Shown here piece by piece: positions 62,319 to 64,000 of a DNA stretch of 64,000 bases. The position numbers were made by a program, and so were the translations under genes. The notes under the pieces are model-generated. The model searched no databases, was not told where the DNA came from, and saw only the letters and a program-made list of their open reading frames with translations. Position 1 is the first letter of the stretch. Every line of letters begins with the position of its first letter. The DNA comes from Achatina immaculata. Taxonomy: Eukaryota; Mollusca; Gastropoda; Stylommatophora; Achatinidae. The stretch covers positions 34,146,645 to 34,210,644 of the forward strand of contig CM019707.1 in NCBI GenBank assembly GCA_009760885.1, read 5' to 3'.

Positions 62319-62695
62319 TGGCTGTGTGCTGTGTTTGTGTGTACACATGTATCTGTGCTGTGTTTGTGTGGACACATCTATCTGTGCTGTGTTTGTGTGT
62401 ACACATGTATCTGTGCTGTGTTTGTGTGTACACATCTATCTGTGCTGTGTTAATGTGGACACATGTATCTGTGCTGTGTTTGTTTGGACACATGTATCTG
62501 TGCTGTGTTTGTGTGGACATATATCTGTGCTGTGTTCGCATGTACACATCTGTCGGTGCTGTGTTTGTGTACACATGTATCTGCGCTGTTTGTTTGCGCA
62601 CACATGTATCTGTGCTATGTTTGCGCACACATGTATCTGTGCTATGTTTGCGCACACATGTATCTGTGCTATGTTTGTTTGTATACACATCTTTG
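62319..62695. repeat. 30-bp minisatellite, about 12 copies, open on both strands
   Basis: The unit is GTGCTGTGTTTGTGTGTACA plus CATGTATCTG, with TGTTTGCGCACACATG variants in the right part. Frames of 70-185 codons on both strands (Val/Cys/Leu/His and Thr/Gln/His/Met types) are artefacts of the ten-codon unit. Confidence 0.94.
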
Positions 62696-62804
62696 TGTTC
62701 TTCTTACTACAACATAAGCGTAGAACATCGGATATGAAGTCAAGAACATGCTGCACCTCCTTTCTAAATACTGACAAGAGTGCGTGACTGGAGTGGAGGA
62801 GTGT

Positions 62805-64000
62805 CATGGTTACTAGGGCTAGGGAGTGTCAGGGTTACTAGGGATAGGGAGTGTCAGGGTTACTAGGGATAGAGAGTGTCAGGGTTACTAGGGATAGAGA
62901 GTGTCAGGGTTACTAGGGATAGGGAGTGTCAGGGTTAGTAGGGTAGGGAGTATCAGGGTTACTAGGGTAGGGAGTGTCAGGATTACTAAGGCTAGGGAGT
63001 GTCAGGGTTAGTAGGGTAGGGAGTGTCAGGGTCACTAGGGTAGGGAGTGTCAAGGTTACTAGGGTAGGGAGTGTCAGGGTTACTAGGGGTAGGGAGTGCC
63101 AGGGTTACTAGGGTAGGGAGTGTCAAGGTTACTAGGGCTGGGGAGTGTCAGGGTCACTAGGGTAAGGAGTGTCAGGGTTACTAGGGTAGGGAGTGTCAGG
63201 GTCACTAGGGTAGGGAGTGTCAGGGTTACTAGGGTAGGGAGTGTCAAGGTCACTAGGGTAGGGAGTGTCAGGGTCACTATGGTAGGGAGTGTCAGGGTTA
63301 CTAGTGTAGGGAGTGTCAGGGTCACTAGTGTAGGGAGTGTCAGGGTTACTAGTATAGGGAGTGTCAGGGTCACTAGGGTATTGAGTGTCAAAGTCACTAG
63401 GTAGGGAGTGTCAAGGTTACTAGGGTAGGGAGTGTCAAGGTCACTAGGGTAGGGAGTGTCAGGTTACTAGGGTAGGGAGTGTCAGGGTTACTAGGGTAGG
63501 GAGTGTTGGGGTCACTAGGGTAGGGATTGTCAGGGTTACTAGGGTAGGTAGTGTCAGTGTTACTAGGGTAGGGAGTGTCAAGGTCACTAGGTAGGGAGTG
63601 TCAGGGTTACTAGGGTAGAGAGTGTTGGGGTCACTAGGGTAGGGAGTGTCGGGGTTACTAGGGTAGGGAGTGTAAGGGTTACTAGGGTAGGGAGTGTCGG
63701 GGTTACTAGGGTAGGGAGTGTCAAGGTTACTAGGGCTATTGAGTGTCGGGGTTACTAGGGTAGGGAGTGTAAGGGTTACTAGGGTAGGAAGTGTAACGGT
63801 TACTAGGGCTAAGGAGTGTCCGTGTTACTAGGGTAGGGAGTGTCAGGGTTACTAGTGTAGGGAGTGTCGGGGTTACTACGGTAGGGAGTGTCAGGGTTAC
63901 TAGGATAGGGAGTGTCAGGGTTACTAGGGTAGGGAATGTCAGGGTTACTAGGGTAGGGAGTGTTAGGGTTACTAGGGTAGGGAGTGTTAGGGTTACTAGG
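62805..64000. repeat. 24-bp minisatellite, about 50 copies, continuing past the window edge
   Basis: The unit is GGGAGTGTCAGGGTTACTAG plus GGTA, with GGTCACTAG and CAAGGTTAC variants. Each copy carries AGGGTTAC or AGGGTA; a few units have TTAGGG. Units at the right end (GTGTTAGGGTTACTAGG) are the most telomere-like. The array runs to position 64,000. Confidence 0.94.

Noticed and set aside
62131..62737. His/Thr/Gln-rich and Cys/Val-rich frames over the 30-bp array
   Set aside because: A ten-codon unit without stops on either strand; two frames per strand overlap.
62805..64000. A real telomere
   Set aside because: Units are 24 bp, with TTAGGG only occasional; there is no pure hexamer run within the window.

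Overview
This is a repeat-dominated stretch of an animal nuclear genome. I find no host protein-coding gene, no canonical tRNA or rRNA, no CRISPR array and no prokaryotic operon structure. The evidence for an animal genome is the mix of several APE-type non-LTR retrotransposon (LINE) families, tRNA-derived SINEs, mariner and Tc1 DNA transposons, a Penelope-like repeat end, and many minisatellites and microsatellites. The repeat mix and the decayed LINE proteins would suit a lophotrochozoan such as a mollusc, but that is an impression and not something the sequence proves.

Layout. 0-1 kb: a 33-bp perfect inverted repeat and a SINE scrap. 1.1-8.3 kb: a large array built on a TTCATTGTTTCTGGTAG-like unit, carrying three copies of one SINE insertion that were amplified with the array. 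8.2-11.9 kb: a 1.86-kb tandem duplication. 12-18.2 kb: microsatellites, SINEs, a 39-bp array and four LINE families, one nested in another. 18.4-19.3 kb: a 25-bp array. 19.5-22.5 kb: a 1.52-kb tandem duplication. 22.8-24.2 kb: a 32-bp array and a fold-back element with one arm expanded into a minisatellite. 24.3-25.3 kb: an internally deleted mariner. 26.6-27.7 kb: a decayed Tc1. 28.7-31.4 kb: a SINE, then a 30-bp array split by retroposon 'repeat A'. 32.3-33.7 kb: a 20-bp array. 34.1-36.7 kb: a pyrimidine-rich tract enclosing a truncated LINE. 36.8-45.6 kb: a CR1/L2-like LINE, a Tc1 remnant, a hammerhead-like repeat end, LINE-a (two copies, with target-site duplications) and LINE-b sitting inside a 43-bp array. 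45.9-54.2 kb: further arrays, LINE remnants and an inverted copy of repeat A. 54.5-59.9 kb: an almost complete APE-RT-RNase H LINE (LINE-f), itself inside a minisatellite and carrying a nested LINE-d. 60-64 kb: a LINE remnant, microsatellites and four arrays, the last running to the window end.

LINE families are given provisional letters: a, b, c, d and e (C-termini with a GH(V/I)(L/M)R-type motif, probably RTE-like), f and g (APE-RT-RNase H, I/Jockey-like), and a CR1/L2-like family. All but short segments are broken by frameshifts, stops or truncation, so most are relics. The recurring theme is interplay between mobile elements and tandem arrays: at least four arrays hold an insertion, and two segments containing elements were later duplicated in tandem. 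Minisatellites alone make up roughly a quarter of the window by my hand estimate. Most long open frames in the window are by-products of tandem repeats lacking stop codons.
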